From EB88 sp965199135 (GTDB lineage: Bacteria > Acidobacteriota > Terriglobia > Terriglobales > Acidobacteriaceae), in NCBI GenBank assembly GCA_965199135.1, contig OZ240685.1:2046001-2110000 (forward strand): DNA of 64,000 nucleotides, written 5' to 3'. This document shows, in pieces, positions 17,238-24,928 of the stretch. Every line of letters begins with the position of its first letter. Position 1 is the stretch's first letter. A model generated the notes under the pieces. The model saw only the letters and a list, made by a program, of their open reading frames with translations. It had not been told where the DNA came from and made no database searches. The position numbers and the translations under genes are program-made.

Positions 17238-18191
17238 CTACTCGACAGGCTCGATCACTGCAGTCCCCTCTGCGCGCCGCCGGTGCCACCAGAGATAGAT
17301 CAGAGCACCGATTGCCGCGAGCAGGGGAAAGATGAACACGCTGCCTTCAGGACCTGTCGCGCCGCCGCTCAGGAGCTTCGGCCCTCTGGGGTATTCGTTG
17401 AACAAGTGCCCGCGTACCAGCAGCCCACTGTCCCCGGTGCCATAGAAAAAGCTTTGCCCCCAGTCCCAGGCGGCATGGAAGCCGATTGCCCACCACAGCG
17501 TCCGCGTGTACCAGATAGCCAGGCAGAAGACGAGCCCGACCACCCCGGCGGAGATCAGCCCTACCGGCGTTTCGCCCTTGTTGTTGCCGTGGATCGCCCC
17601 GAAGGAAATCGACAGCAGAACCGCGCTCCAGAAAGGCCCAATGCCGCGCGCAAGCGTAAAGAAGAGGTATCCCCGCAGGAGCATTTCCTCAAAGACGGCC
17701 ACCAGGAAAAAACACAGCGCCCACGCCGAGCCATACGCGAGGCCACTCTCCGCGGAGAGCACCGGACCATGAATCACCAGGAGGTGGCGGAAGAACAGAA
17801 AGCCCACCAGCAGAGAGATGGCTCCGATCCCCGTGACAAGCCCTCCGCTGAAGCGCGGCAGCAGACGAACAGGGCTGAGCCCATAGCTCAGGAGTGGCCG
17901 ATGCTCGATGCGCGCCATCACGGCTGTGACTGCGAGCACCATCGCGACGGAGAGTGCTTCCCCGAGGAGCATCGACCCCGGCGGCATCTCGCCCGTTGGC
18001 GCGTGAGCGCCATGTGTGGCCGCCTTTGCCACAAAGCTGACGCCAGAGGCCAGCACGTACAACAGGAAAAGAAAGATGAGGCAGCCCCAGCCGGGACGCA
18101 AACCCTCTGGTCCGAAGAAAAAACGCTGCATGCCGGGTCGCGGACCCCGCTGTTTTTCGGTGGTTCCCTGGGCTTCCGTGGGTTCAATCAC
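17238..18191 (-). CDS. CPBP-family intramembrane glutamic protease
   Basis: The product has 317 residues and about eight membrane helices. The diagnostic motif EEMLLRGYLF (the EExxxR of CPBP/Rce1-like proteases) lies near residue 167, followed by FGAIHGNNKGETP and FHAAWDWGQSFFYG carrying the other active-site His residues. Bacterial relatives are immunity proteins, prenyl-protein endopeptidase homologues or regulators. The start is GTG 18191 with GGAGG eight bases upstream. It heads a minus-strand series with the penicillin-acylase-like enzyme (56-base gap), so a shared envelope task is possible but not shown. Confidence 0.85.
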   Translation of the reverse strand: MIEPTEAQGTTEKQRGPRPGMQRFFFGPEGLRPGWGCLIFLFLLYVLASGVSFVAKAATHGAHAPTGEMPPGSMLLGEALSVAMVLAVTAVMARIEHRPLLSYGLSPVRLLPRFSGGLVTGIGAISLLVGFLFFRHLLVIHGPVLSAESGLAYGSAWALCFFLVAVFEEMLLRGYLFFTLARGIGPFWSAVLLSISFGAIHGNNKGETPVGLISAGVVGLVFCLAIWYTRTLWWAIGFHAAWDWGQSFFYGTGDSGLLVRGHLFNEYPRGPKLLSGGATGPEGSVFIFPLLAAIGALIYLWWHRRRAEGTAVIEPVE

Positions 18192-18316
18192 TGCTCATTC
18201 CTCCGTCGCCTCCCCGTCCTGTCAACATGCCCGTCTGCCTCTGGCGCGACGCGCCTTGACATCCCGGGACGGTCTCGCCATCCTAGTAGATTCGTACCTG
18301 CGGAAAGGACGTCTCA

Positions 18317-19339
18317 TTGCTGGTTCGCGTTTTCTACCACGGCAACTGTTTTGACGGAGCCTGCTCCGCATCCCTGTTCACGCGTTTTCATCGCGAGTGC
18401 ATCGATCCCGGTGCCACATATGAATACCACGGCCTCGTGCATCGCGCGGGCTCGTTGTTCGACGACTCCGCATTCACCGGCGACGAAAACGTTATCGTCG
18501 ACTTCAAGTACTCGCCCTCACCGCGCGTCACCTGGTGGTTCGATCACCACCTCAGCGCGTTCCTCTCGGCCGAGGACCACGCAGCCTACGAGCGCGGGCT
18601 TGCAGACCCCGCAAGCAACTTCCGCAACCGTCGCTTCTACGACCCCAACTACACCTCCTGCACCTCGTTCATCGCCGATACCGCGGCGGCACGCTTCGGC
18701 TTCGACCGCGACAGTGTTGCGCGGCTCGTTTACTGGGCCAACATCGTCGACGGTGCACTCTATGAAAGCGCCACGGCCGCGGTCGAGCTGCGGGAAGCTG
18801 CCATGCGCCTGACACTCGTCATCGAGTCGAGCAGCGACCCCGGGTTTGTGCCACGGTTGATCCCGCTGCTCACCACCCTGCCCCTTGAGGAGATCCTCGA
18901 GCAGCCCTTTGTGGCCGAGCTGCTGCCGCCGCTGCTCGCCAGCCACCAGGCCGCCATCGAGATCATCCGTGAATGCGCCACCGAGCGCGACGGCACGATC
19001 TTCTTCGATCTCGCCGACCGCGGCATCGAGGGCTACAACAAGTTCATCCCCTACTACCTCCATCCGCGCGCCACGTACTCGGTCGGGCTGTCCCGCTCGT
19101 CGTTCCGCACCAAGGTCGCGGTGGGAACCAACCCCTGGACAAACGTGCGTCCGGAAAACCTGATCAACCTGGCTGCGATCTGCGAGCGCTATGGCGGCGG
19201 CGGCCATGCGCGTGTCGGCGCCATCTCGTTCCCGCCCGATCAGTATGAGCAGGCCAGGGAAGCTGCCGCAGTGATCCTCGCCGAACTCCGCGCAGCCGAC
19301 CCCGCGCTGACCGTGGACGCAACGCAGCAGTCGTACTAG
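18317..19339 (+). CDS. DHH-family phosphoesterase
   Basis: The product has 340 residues. The DHH superfamily hydrolyses phosphodiesters or pyrophosphate using Mn ions. Here the first metal Asp/His are in YHGNCFDGACSA, the name-giving motif is WWFDHHLSAF near residue 75, and the C-terminal DHHA1-type motif is GGGGHARVGA near residue 297. The substrate (oligoribonucleotides, pAp, c-di-NMP) cannot be told. The frame begins with TTG at 18317, with GAAAGGA eight bases upstream. The protein fold starts right at LVRVFYHGNC, so TTG is the likely start. The acetyltransferase gene follows 41 bases downstream. Confidence 0.85.
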   Translation: MLVRVFYHGNCFDGACSASLFTRFHRECIDPGATYEYHGLVHRAGSLFDDSAFTGDENVIVDFKYSPSPRVTWWFDHHLSAFLSAEDHAAYERGLADPASNFRNRRFYDPNYTSCTSFIADTAAARFGFDRDSVARLVYWANIVDGALYESATAAVELREAAMRLTLVIESSSDPGFVPRLIPLLTTLPLEEILEQPFVAELLPPLLASHQAAIEIIRECATERDGTIFFDLADRGIEGYNKFIPYYLHPRATYSVGLSRSSFRTKVAVGTNPWTNVRPENLINLAAICERYGGGGHARVGAISFPPDQYEQAREAAAVILAELRAADPALTVDATQQSY

Positions 19340-19380
19340 ACAGCGCCCGGGGCGAGGTGCAAGCTGTTTGCATCTCCGCC

Positions 19381-19916
19381 ATGGCTGCCAGCCCCGCATT
19401 CACGATACGACGGGCTATGCCCGACGATGCGCCAGCGATCGCGCAGGTACACGTGGCGAGCTGGCGCGCAGCCTACCCCGACATCGTTCCTGCAGAGGTG
19501 CTTGCGGCGCTCGACGAGCAGGAGTTTGAGGCTCGCTGGCAGAGCCGCCTTGCCGAGCGTCCACCGCTTCTGATCCTCGTCGCTGAGCGGCAGGGCCAGG
19601 TCTGCGGCTTCGCCTCCGGCGGTGCTGTCCGTGAGGGTGTCCCTCCATACGACGCTGAGTTGTACGCCCTGTACCTGCTCCCCTCTGCGCAACGGCAGGG
19701 TATCGGTCGCGCGCTCTTCGCCCGGGTGGCCGACGCGCTGCACAAGGAGGGCCGCGAGCACCTGCTGCTCTGGGCCTTTCGCGAGAACGCGGCTGCCGGC
19801 TTCTACCGCACCTTGGCGGCCTGCCCGTGAGCGAAGGCAGCCTCACGATGGGCGGCGTCGCTATCCCAACCAGAAGCTATGGTTGGCGGCACTTCGCCGC
19901 AACCCTGCTCGCCTGA
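19381..19916 (+). pseudogene. GNAT N-acetyltransferase, frameshifted near its 3' end
   Basis: The frame from ATG 19381 encodes an acetyl-CoA-dependent GNAT fold: FTIRRAMPDDAPAIAQVH, then LYALYLLPSAQRQGIGRALF (motif A, Q/RxxGxG/A) and FRENAAAGFYRT, ending at a TGA at 19828-19830. If one steps back a base at 19812, the reading continues LGGLPVSEGSLTMGGV and ends after a Tyr-Gly-Trp, stopping at 19914-19916. That is exactly the usual GNAT C-terminus (FYxxLGG...GG...YGW). One base appears to be missing around 19810-19816. The gene may be a recent pseudogene, a site of programmed shift, or carry a sequencing error. Without the tail the last strands would be lost. Confidence 0.75.
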
Positions 19917-19943
19917 ATCTGCAACCGACGCGGTGGCCGTGCT

Positions 19944-20333
19944 TCAGCCTGCGGCGGACCACAGGATTGCGAGCCCGATCGCAAGCCCATGCAGGATGAG
20001 CACGAGCAGCAGGCCCGTTCCCAGCCTGCGCGCCAGCGCCAGGAGACTTGCCAGCAGGCCATAAAGAGGGAACTGCGCCCACATCATCCATTCGGCAAGC
20101 GTGTCCCGCTGCTCAGGCGCAAAGGAGTGGGGCGCATGTGCCTGGATCAACGCTACCCATGGATAGAGCAGCCGCAGCGCCGCGGGGCCTGAAAGCACCA
20201 AGACGCTTGCCGCGCGCACCGCGAAAGGCGTTGCGACGAGCGCGAGCACAAGCGGCCACCACGCAAGCAGGCCCGGACCTTTCTTTTTCTTTCGGGAGGG
20301 CGCGCGCTTGCGCTTGGTCGCAACCGGGCTCAT
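19944..20333 (-). CDS. Small polytopic membrane protein, unknown
   Basis: The product has 129 residues. A strongly basic N-terminus (TKRKRAPSRKKKKGP) is followed by three predicted membrane helices: LLAWWPLVLALVATPFAV, a short one around LRLLYPWVALIQA, and LLASLLALA joined to LLLVLILHGLAIGLAILW. I do not recognise the family. The codon pattern and continuous hydrophobic periodicity support a real gene. It lies between the frameshifted acetyltransferase (convergent) and the HD-domain gene upstream (36-base gap). Confidence 0.65.
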   Translation of the reverse strand: MSPVATKRKRAPSRKKKKGPGLLAWWPLVLALVATPFAVRAASVLVLSGPAALRLLYPWVALIQAHAPHSFAPEQRDTLAEWMMWAQFPLYGLLASLLALARRLGTGLLLVLILHGLAIGLAILWSAAG

Positions 20334-20369
20334 GGGTTCAGCATACCCGCAGCGTGTTGCAGCGTGAGG

Positions 20370-20975
20370 CTACAACCCAAGCGCCTCCGCGTTCCGCTGC
20401 ATCGCGGCAAGGCAGAACGCAATATGCTCCTCGAGCGGCAAGCCCAGCTCCTCTGCCCCCTGAAGCACGTCGTCGCGGCTTACGCCACGCGCGAACGCCT
20501 TATCCTTCATCTTCTTGCGGACACCCGCAACCTCGACATCCGCGATCCGCTTCGAAGGCTTCACCAGCGCGCACGCCGTAAGCAGCCCGCTCAGTTCGTC
20601 ACAGGCGAACAGCGCTTTCGCCAGATGCGTGCTGCGCGGAACCCCCGAGTAGTTCGCATGGCCCAGGATCGCCGTCCGGATCTCCTCGGGCCAGCCCCGC
20701 TCGGCAAGAATGCGCACGCCCACAAACGGGTGCTCCTCAGGCGACGGATGCTGCTCATAGTCAAAGTCATGCAGCAGGGCAGTCGCGCTGTAGCGATCGA
20801 GGAAGCTCCGCCGCTCCGCGCCCTCGAGTCCAAGCCTCCCCGCTTCCTGCTCACCATAGGCGCGGGTACAGGTCTCTACAGCAAGCGCATGTTTTCTCAG
20901 GCTGGCTGACTCGGTGTACTGCTCCATCAGCTCGAGGGCTCGCTGGCGAAACGAATTTCCAGAGTTTGCTTCCAT
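20370..20975 (-). CDS. HD-domain (HDIG-like) phosphohydrolase
   Basis: The product has 201 residues. Metal ligands of an HD domain are in order: His in RKHALAVE, the HD pair in LLHDFDYEQHPSPEEHP, and the later His in ILGHANYSG. HDIG-type proteins of this length hydrolyse nucleotides or are of unknown role; in several bacteria they lie in housekeeping loci. The end (LPLEEHIAFCLAAMQRN) is helical. GAAGAAGG lies close to the ATG. It is divergent from the zinc-ribbon/XRE regulator across 179 bases, so the two may share a control region. Confidence 0.85.
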   Translation of the reverse strand: MEANSGNSFRQRALELMEQYTESASLRKHALAVETCTRAYGEQEAGRLGLEGAERRSFLDRYSATALLHDFDYEQHPSPEEHPFVGVRILAERGWPEEIRTAILGHANYSGVPRSTHLAKALFACDELSGLLTACALVKPSKRIADVEVAGVRKKMKDKAFARGVSRDDVLQGAEELGLPLEEHIAFCLAAMQRNAEALGL

Positions 20976-21154
20976 ACACCCTTCTTCTTCGGTTTTCTTC
21001 GGGTTTTGTGCCGAAAGTCACTGTGCGCACCGCGCTTTGCACTTGACAACCAAGATACCCGGGAATGAGTGTAGGAACTACAAGAAGCGGGTGTGTTCGC
21101 CAGTGAGCAACCCCCGTTACGGACCGCCCTGCTCTGGCGCCCCGTAGACAATTT

Positions 21155-21700
21155 ATGGCAACCAACCTAGCAACCGTTGAGTCGCGTGAGGTATTGCGTT
21201 GCGAGCGATGCCAGCTCGTACAGTTCCGCACCGCAAATGGAGACTGCCGGCGCTGCCACAAGCCGCTGGAAATGGAAGAGCCGACCCTGGCTCCTCTGCA
21301 GATCGCCACAGCCCAGCCAGCAGCACCGCAGGAGCTCGATGTTGCGCGAGCGGTTCGTACACTCCGCCACGCACGGTCTTTGAGCCAGCGACAGCTTGCC
21401 GCACGCATGCAGGTTCCCCGCACCTACATCTCCAAGATTGAAAACGGCAAGGCAGTCCCAACGCTGTCGTCGCTGGAGCGCCTGGCGAATGCGCTCGAGG
21501 CTCCGCTGACGGATCTCCTGCAGGACACCGGCTCGCGCCGCGAGCAGACGCTCAACGCGATCCGCGCTGACGTGTTCCTCAATGAGATCTTTTCGCAGAC
21601 CGCAAAGCTCTCTCCGTTTCACCGGCAGGTGTTGCTCAGCCACGCGCGCGATATGGCGCGGGAAGCACTCACCGGCCGTCAACACCTCGCTCGCGCATAG
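21155..21700 (+). CDS. XRE-family regulator with an N-terminal zinc ribbon
   Basis: The product has 181 residues. Residues about 16-36 are a four-cysteine zinc ribbon (CERCQLVQF...CRRCHKPL). Residues about 67-120 are an XRE/Cro helix-turn-helix (LRHARSLSQRQLAARM, recognition helix RTYISKIENGKAVPT). A helical tail of about 50 residues follows. The tail contains QTAKLSPFHRQVLLSHARD, possibly a dimer or ligand segment. The zinc-ribbon plus Cro arrangement suggests a metal-, redox- or protein-responsive DNA-binding protein; its targets are unknown. It is divergent from the HD hydrolase gene and 85 bases upstream of uppS. Confidence 0.85.
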   Translation: MATNLATVESREVLRCERCQLVQFRTANGDCRRCHKPLEMEEPTLAPLQIATAQPAAPQELDVARAVRTLRHARSLSQRQLAARMQVPRTYISKIENGKAVPTLSSLERLANALEAPLTDLLQDTGSRREQTLNAIRADVFLNEIFSQTAKLSPFHRQVLLSHARDMAREALTGRQHLARA

Positions 21701-21785
21701 GCGCGGGCGCGCTCCCGGCCGCTGCGGCCCAGGGCGTTTTGCGGTGCGCAAGCCGCTATGCTACGGTCTGTAGTGAGGTCGATTG

Positions 21786-22610
21786 GTGCCATTGCAGCAG
21801 CCCAGCCGCGTTCATGAACTCTCCGCGGAAGAGGCGGCTATCTACCGTCGTCTTGATCCCGCACGGCTTCCCGAGCACGTCGCCATCATCATGGATGGCA
21901 ATGGCCGCTGGGCCGGCAAGCGCTCCATGAAGCGCTTTGTCGGGCACAAGCAGGGTGCCGAGTCTGTGCAGTTCGTCGTCGAGACTGCCTCGCGTATCAA
22001 CCTGCCCTGGCTCACGCTCTACGCCTTCTCCCTTGAGAACAACCTTCGTCGCCCCCGACTCGAGGTCTCGTTCCTCATGCGGCTTCTGTCGAGCTACCTC
22101 AGCGACAACGTCGAGCGCATGAACGACAACAATGTCCGCATCCAGTACATCGGCCGCACCCACGAGCTGCCTTCCGAGGTGCGCGACCGCATGGAATGGG
22201 CCGCCGGGGAAACCTGCCGCAACACCGGCACGACGCTGACGCTCGCGCTGAACTACGGCTCACGCACAGAGATCGTGGACGCGGTGCGTGGTCTTGCCCG
22301 TGAGATCGAACTTGGTCTTCTCCGGCCAGAACACCTCACCGAGCAGGACATCGAGCGCCACCTCTACACGCGCGACATGCCGGACCCGGACCTGCTCGTG
22401 CGCACCTCGGGCGAGATGCGCATTTCGAACTACCTCCTGTGGCAGATCGCCTACACCGAGCTCTACGTCACCGACCGGCTCTGGCCGGACTTCCGCGGCG
22501 AGCACCTGCTCGAGGCGATCGAGGCCTACGGCAATCGCAACCGCCGCTTCGGCGGCCTTGGCGAGCCGACAGAAGAAAGCTCCGCCGGCAAGCTCCTCGT
22601 CCCCCGCTAG
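21786..22610 (+). CDS. uppS: Isoprenyl transferase / undecaprenyl diphosphate synthase
   Basis: A cis-prenyltransferase that makes the C55 carrier lipid for peptidoglycan and polysaccharide export by adding IPP to FPP. It has about 274 residues. Signature blocks are VAIIMDGNGRWAGKR (catalytic Asp), TLYAFSLENNLRR, ALNYGSRTEIVDAVR, and DPDLLVRTSGEMRISNYLLWQIAYTEL near the C-terminus. GAGG lies seven bases before GTG 21786; a TTG one codon earlier is possible. It would use the FPP made by the enzyme at 11875-12765. No cdsA or dxr gene follows as in many bacteria. Confidence 0.95.
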   Translation: MPLQQPSRVHELSAEEAAIYRRLDPARLPEHVAIIMDGNGRWAGKRSMKRFVGHKQGAESVQFVVETASRINLPWLTLYAFSLENNLRRPRLEVSFLMRLLSSYLSDNVERMNDNNVRIQYIGRTHELPSEVRDRMEWAAGETCRNTGTTLTLALNYGSRTEIVDAVRGLAREIELGLLRPEHLTEQDIERHLYTRDMPDPDLLVRTSGEMRISNYLLWQIAYTELYVTDRLWPDFRGEHLLEAIEAYGNRNRRFGGLGEPTEESSAGKLLVPR

Positions 22611-22704
22611 GGTCGGGGAGGACGCCACGCAGGGAGCCAGAAACGGCTGGAAAAACGGGGCCATCCTGCGCGAGGCGGAGGATCTGGGGCTTCTCCCTTT
22701 CCGT

Positions 22705-23457
22705 CTACTTCTCCTCGACCACGCCGTCCCAGAGATCCTCATCCTTCTCGACCGGATGCCGCGCAGCCACGAGCAGGTAGTTCTCCCGCGCAAGCTCATC
22801 CGCGAACTTGGATTGCACGCGATCCATCACGCCACGCTGCGAGGCATGTTTGTGGAAGGCAGCGAGCTTCTCCTCTTCGAGCGGCCCAAGCTCGTAGGAA
22901 AGGGAGACCGGCGGCATCGTTCCGCCTGCCCCGGCTTCTTCGTCTGCGGTCGAGATGAACTGCGTCGCCGCATAGTACAGCTTCTGGGCGGCCCACGGTT
23001 TCAGCCTGTCGAGCTGTTCCGGAAAGAACATGGAGCGACCGGCCCAGTGGAAGGCCGCTGTACCGGCAAGCGAAACCATCGTGTGGTCGCGATGCAGGTT
23101 CACACCGCCCTCACCACCAAACGTGAGCACAACGTGCGGACGAAAGCGCCGCAACTCCTTCACGAGCACGCCAACCAGCGGCAGAAAGGGCTCCTGCCAC
23201 AGGCCGCCATCGGGGTAGTTCAGCAGCCGGGCCTCGTGAACGCCAAGCGCCCGGCAGGCATCGGAGAACTCCTCCCGGCGAAGCCCAGCGAGTTCCTCAT
23301 CGGTCTGACCAGGGTCGCGGTACGACCCCGCAGCGCCTTCCGTCAGGCAGAACACAGCAGTCTCGGCGCCGCGAGCGGCAGCCATCAGTAACGCGGCTCC
23401 AAAGGCACCGGCTTCATCATCGGGGTGTGCCGTAAGGCACATCAGGCGTAGCGGCAA
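22705..23457 (-). CDS. PIG-L (LmbE-like) deacetylase
   Basis: A zinc-dependent N-acetyl-sugar deacetylase of 250 residues. The metal motif AHPDDEAGAFG is at residues 10-20 and the third His ligand is in NLHRDHTMV. Conserved blocks RREEFSDACRALGV and LLNYPDGGLWQ are also present. Family members include BshB (bacillithiol), MshB (mycothiol) and GlcNAc-PI deacetylases. Because BshC is encoded in the window, BshB is one possibility, but the genes are 12 kb apart and several PIG-L paralogues per genome are common. It is convergent with uppS and lies upstream of the end of the ribosomal operon on the same strand. Confidence 0.85.
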   Translation of the reverse strand: MPLRLMCLTAHPDDEAGAFGAALLMAAARGAETAVFCLTEGAAGSYRDPGQTDEELAGLRREEFSDACRALGVHEARLLNYPDGGLWQEPFLPLVGVLVKELRRFRPHVVLTFGGEGGVNLHRDHTMVSLAGTAAFHWAGRSMFFPEQLDRLKPWAAQKLYYAATQFISTADEEAGAGGTMPPVSLSYELGPLEEEKLAAFHKHASQRGVMDRVQSKFADELARENYLLVAARHPVEKDEDLWDGVVEEK

Positions 23458-23486
23458 AGCGTCTCCTTACAACGTCGAGATAGCAG

Positions 23487-24254
23487 CTATTCCTGGCTGT
23501 CTTCAGAAGGATGCGTGTCCCAGGGCAGGCAGCTCTCCCATACTGGACGGAATGTACGGCGATGGAGAACGGATGGTCCGTGCCGCAGCAGCGCACGCTG
23601 GTGCACAGGTGTCGCATACCCCTTATGTTCATTCAGACCGTACGCCGGGAACTGTGCGTGCAACTCGCACATACGCGCATCGCGGTAGACCTTCGCAACC
23701 ACCGACGCTGCTGCGATTGAGAGCGAGCGCGAGTCGCCATAGATGATGCTGGTCTGCCTGCAGGTGACGTTGAGCCGCAAGGCATCGATCAACAGATGGT
23801 CGGCGGCCGGAGCCAGCGCGGACACCGCGCGCAGCATCGCCAGCTTCGTCGCCTGGTAGATATTGATTCGGTCGATCGTTGCCGCATCAATTTCGGCGAT
23901 GCTCACAGCGAGTGCACACGCGCGCACCATTCCGGCAAGCCGTTCCCGATCCTCGGCCTCCAGCTGCTTTGAGTCGCGCAATCCAGCGGCCTGCAGGGCC
24001 TCACGGTTGCAGTCTTCAGGCAGGATCACGGCTGCCGCGACTACCGGTCCAAAGAGAGCCCCACGCCCCACTTCATCCACACCGGCGATACGCTCTGCGC
24101 CCGCTCGCCGCGCGGCCTCCTCGTAGCTTGCGTCACAGCACAGTGTGCGCAGCATACGCAGCTTGCGGGTAGCCTTCGACACCTCGGCATCAGGACGGAG
24201 CGGGCGTTTCCGAACTGGTGTGCCGGAGGGGGAAGAAGCAGTGGGAACAGCCAT
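23487..24254 (-). CDS. rnhB: Ribonuclease HII
   Basis: The enzyme cuts RNA in RNA-DNA hybrids and removes single ribonucleotides from DNA. It has 255 residues from ATG 24254, with an N-terminal extension of about 45 residues before the catalytic core. The core has GVDEVGRGALFGPVVAAAVIL (Asp-Glu pair), DSKQLEAEDRE and YGDSRSLSIAAASVVAKVYRD. The extension (LRMLRTLCCDASYEEAARRAG) is helical. GTGAGG touches the ATG, so the exact start is uncertain. A strong hairpin (24303-24336) separates it from rplS, so expression may be set by read-through. Confidence 0.9.
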   Translation of the reverse strand: MAVPTASSPSGTPVRKRPLRPDAEVSKATRKLRMLRTLCCDASYEEAARRAGAERIAGVDEVGRGALFGPVVAAAVILPEDCNREALQAAGLRDSKQLEAEDRERLAGMVRACALAVSIAEIDAATIDRINIYQATKLAMLRAVSALAPAADHLLIDALRLNVTCRQTSIIYGDSRSLSIAAASVVAKVYRDARMCELHAQFPAYGLNEHKGYATPVHQRALLRHGPSVLHRRTFRPVWESCLPWDTHPSEDSQE

Positions 24255-24302
24255 CCTCACCAGTGTAGTGGGTTGGTTCGAACATCCGCCGGTACCAGGC
24301 GT

Positions 24303-24336
24303 GGAAAAGGCGCCCCGGGAAGAGGGCGCCTTTTCC
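24303..24336 (-). terminator. Terminator/attenuator between rplS and rnhB
   Basis: A perfect 13-bp inverted repeat, GGAAAAGGCGCCC (24303-24315) and GGGCGCCTTTTCC (24324-24336), with an 8-base loop, lies 20 bases past the rplS stop codon. It should end or attenuate the ribosomal operon before rnhB. Confidence 0.75.
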
Positions 24337-24355
24337 ATGATAGTGCCGGGAAGAC

Positions 24356-24709
24356 CTAGGAGCGCTCGACTTCCTTGAGACGCGCAGCCTTGCCGCGCAG
24401 ACCACGAAGGTAGAACAGCTTGGAGCGGCGGATCTTCGCCGAGCGAAGCTTCTCGACCTTGTCGACGACCTTGGAGTTGAAGGGGAAAATACGCTCCACG
24501 CCCTGGCCGAAGCTCATCTTGCGCACCGTAAAGGTACCCTGCGGACCCTTCTTGTAGGCGATCACAAGGCCTTCAAACGCCTGCAGACGTTCCTTGTCGC
24601 CTTCCTTGATCTTGACCTGCACACGAACGGTATCGCCTGTCGCAAAGGCGGGGAGATCGGTACGCTGCAACTTTTCGGCAAGGCGCTGCATTACTGGATG
24701 GATAGACAT
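24356..24709 (-). CDS. rplS: 50S ribosomal protein L19
   Basis: A 117-residue protein at the 30S-50S interface. Conserved blocks are FATGDTVRVQVKIKEGDKER, FEGLVIAYKKGPQGTFTVRK, GQGVERIFPFNSKVVDKVE and KIRRSKLFYLRGLRGKAARLKE. It follows trmD in the classical order rpsP-khpA-rimM-trmD-rplS, separated from trmD by a 219-base gap that holds no gene I can support. Confidence 0.97.
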   Translation of the reverse strand: MSIHPVMQRLAEKLQRTDLPAFATGDTVRVQVKIKEGDKERLQAFEGLVIAYKKGPQGTFTVRKMSFGQGVERIFPFNSKVVDKVEKLRSAKIRRSKLFYLRGLRGKAARLKEVERS

Positions 24710-24928
24710 TTGGCTTGATCCTGATCTTGATTTTCAGCTGCAGCACTACGGTCTGGATTGCCGGGCGCGAACCGAATCCTCAGTATACAGGAGCGACCGC
24801 GCTTCGGAGCCTTCAATCCTTTTGTTGCCGCTGAGGTGTAGATGCTGGGAGGTGGCGTGGTGCGTTTCCGTTTGAATCTGACGCTCCCATACATCCCGCA
24901 GTTCTGCTGGGTTGAGCATGGCAGTTCC

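Noticed and set aside
18256..18292. TTGACA upstream of the DHH phosphoesterase gene
   Set aside because: The best -10 candidates are either a poor match at 17 bases (CATCCT) or too far away (TAGTAG).
21043..21072. TTGACA box upstream of the zinc-ribbon/XRE gene
   Set aside because: No acceptable -10 hexamer at 16-18 bases (TGAGTG at best), so a promoter claim is not justified.
24710..24928. A gene between trmD and rplS
   Set aside because: The only frames there are antisense or run into trmD, with no ribosome-binding site or motif.
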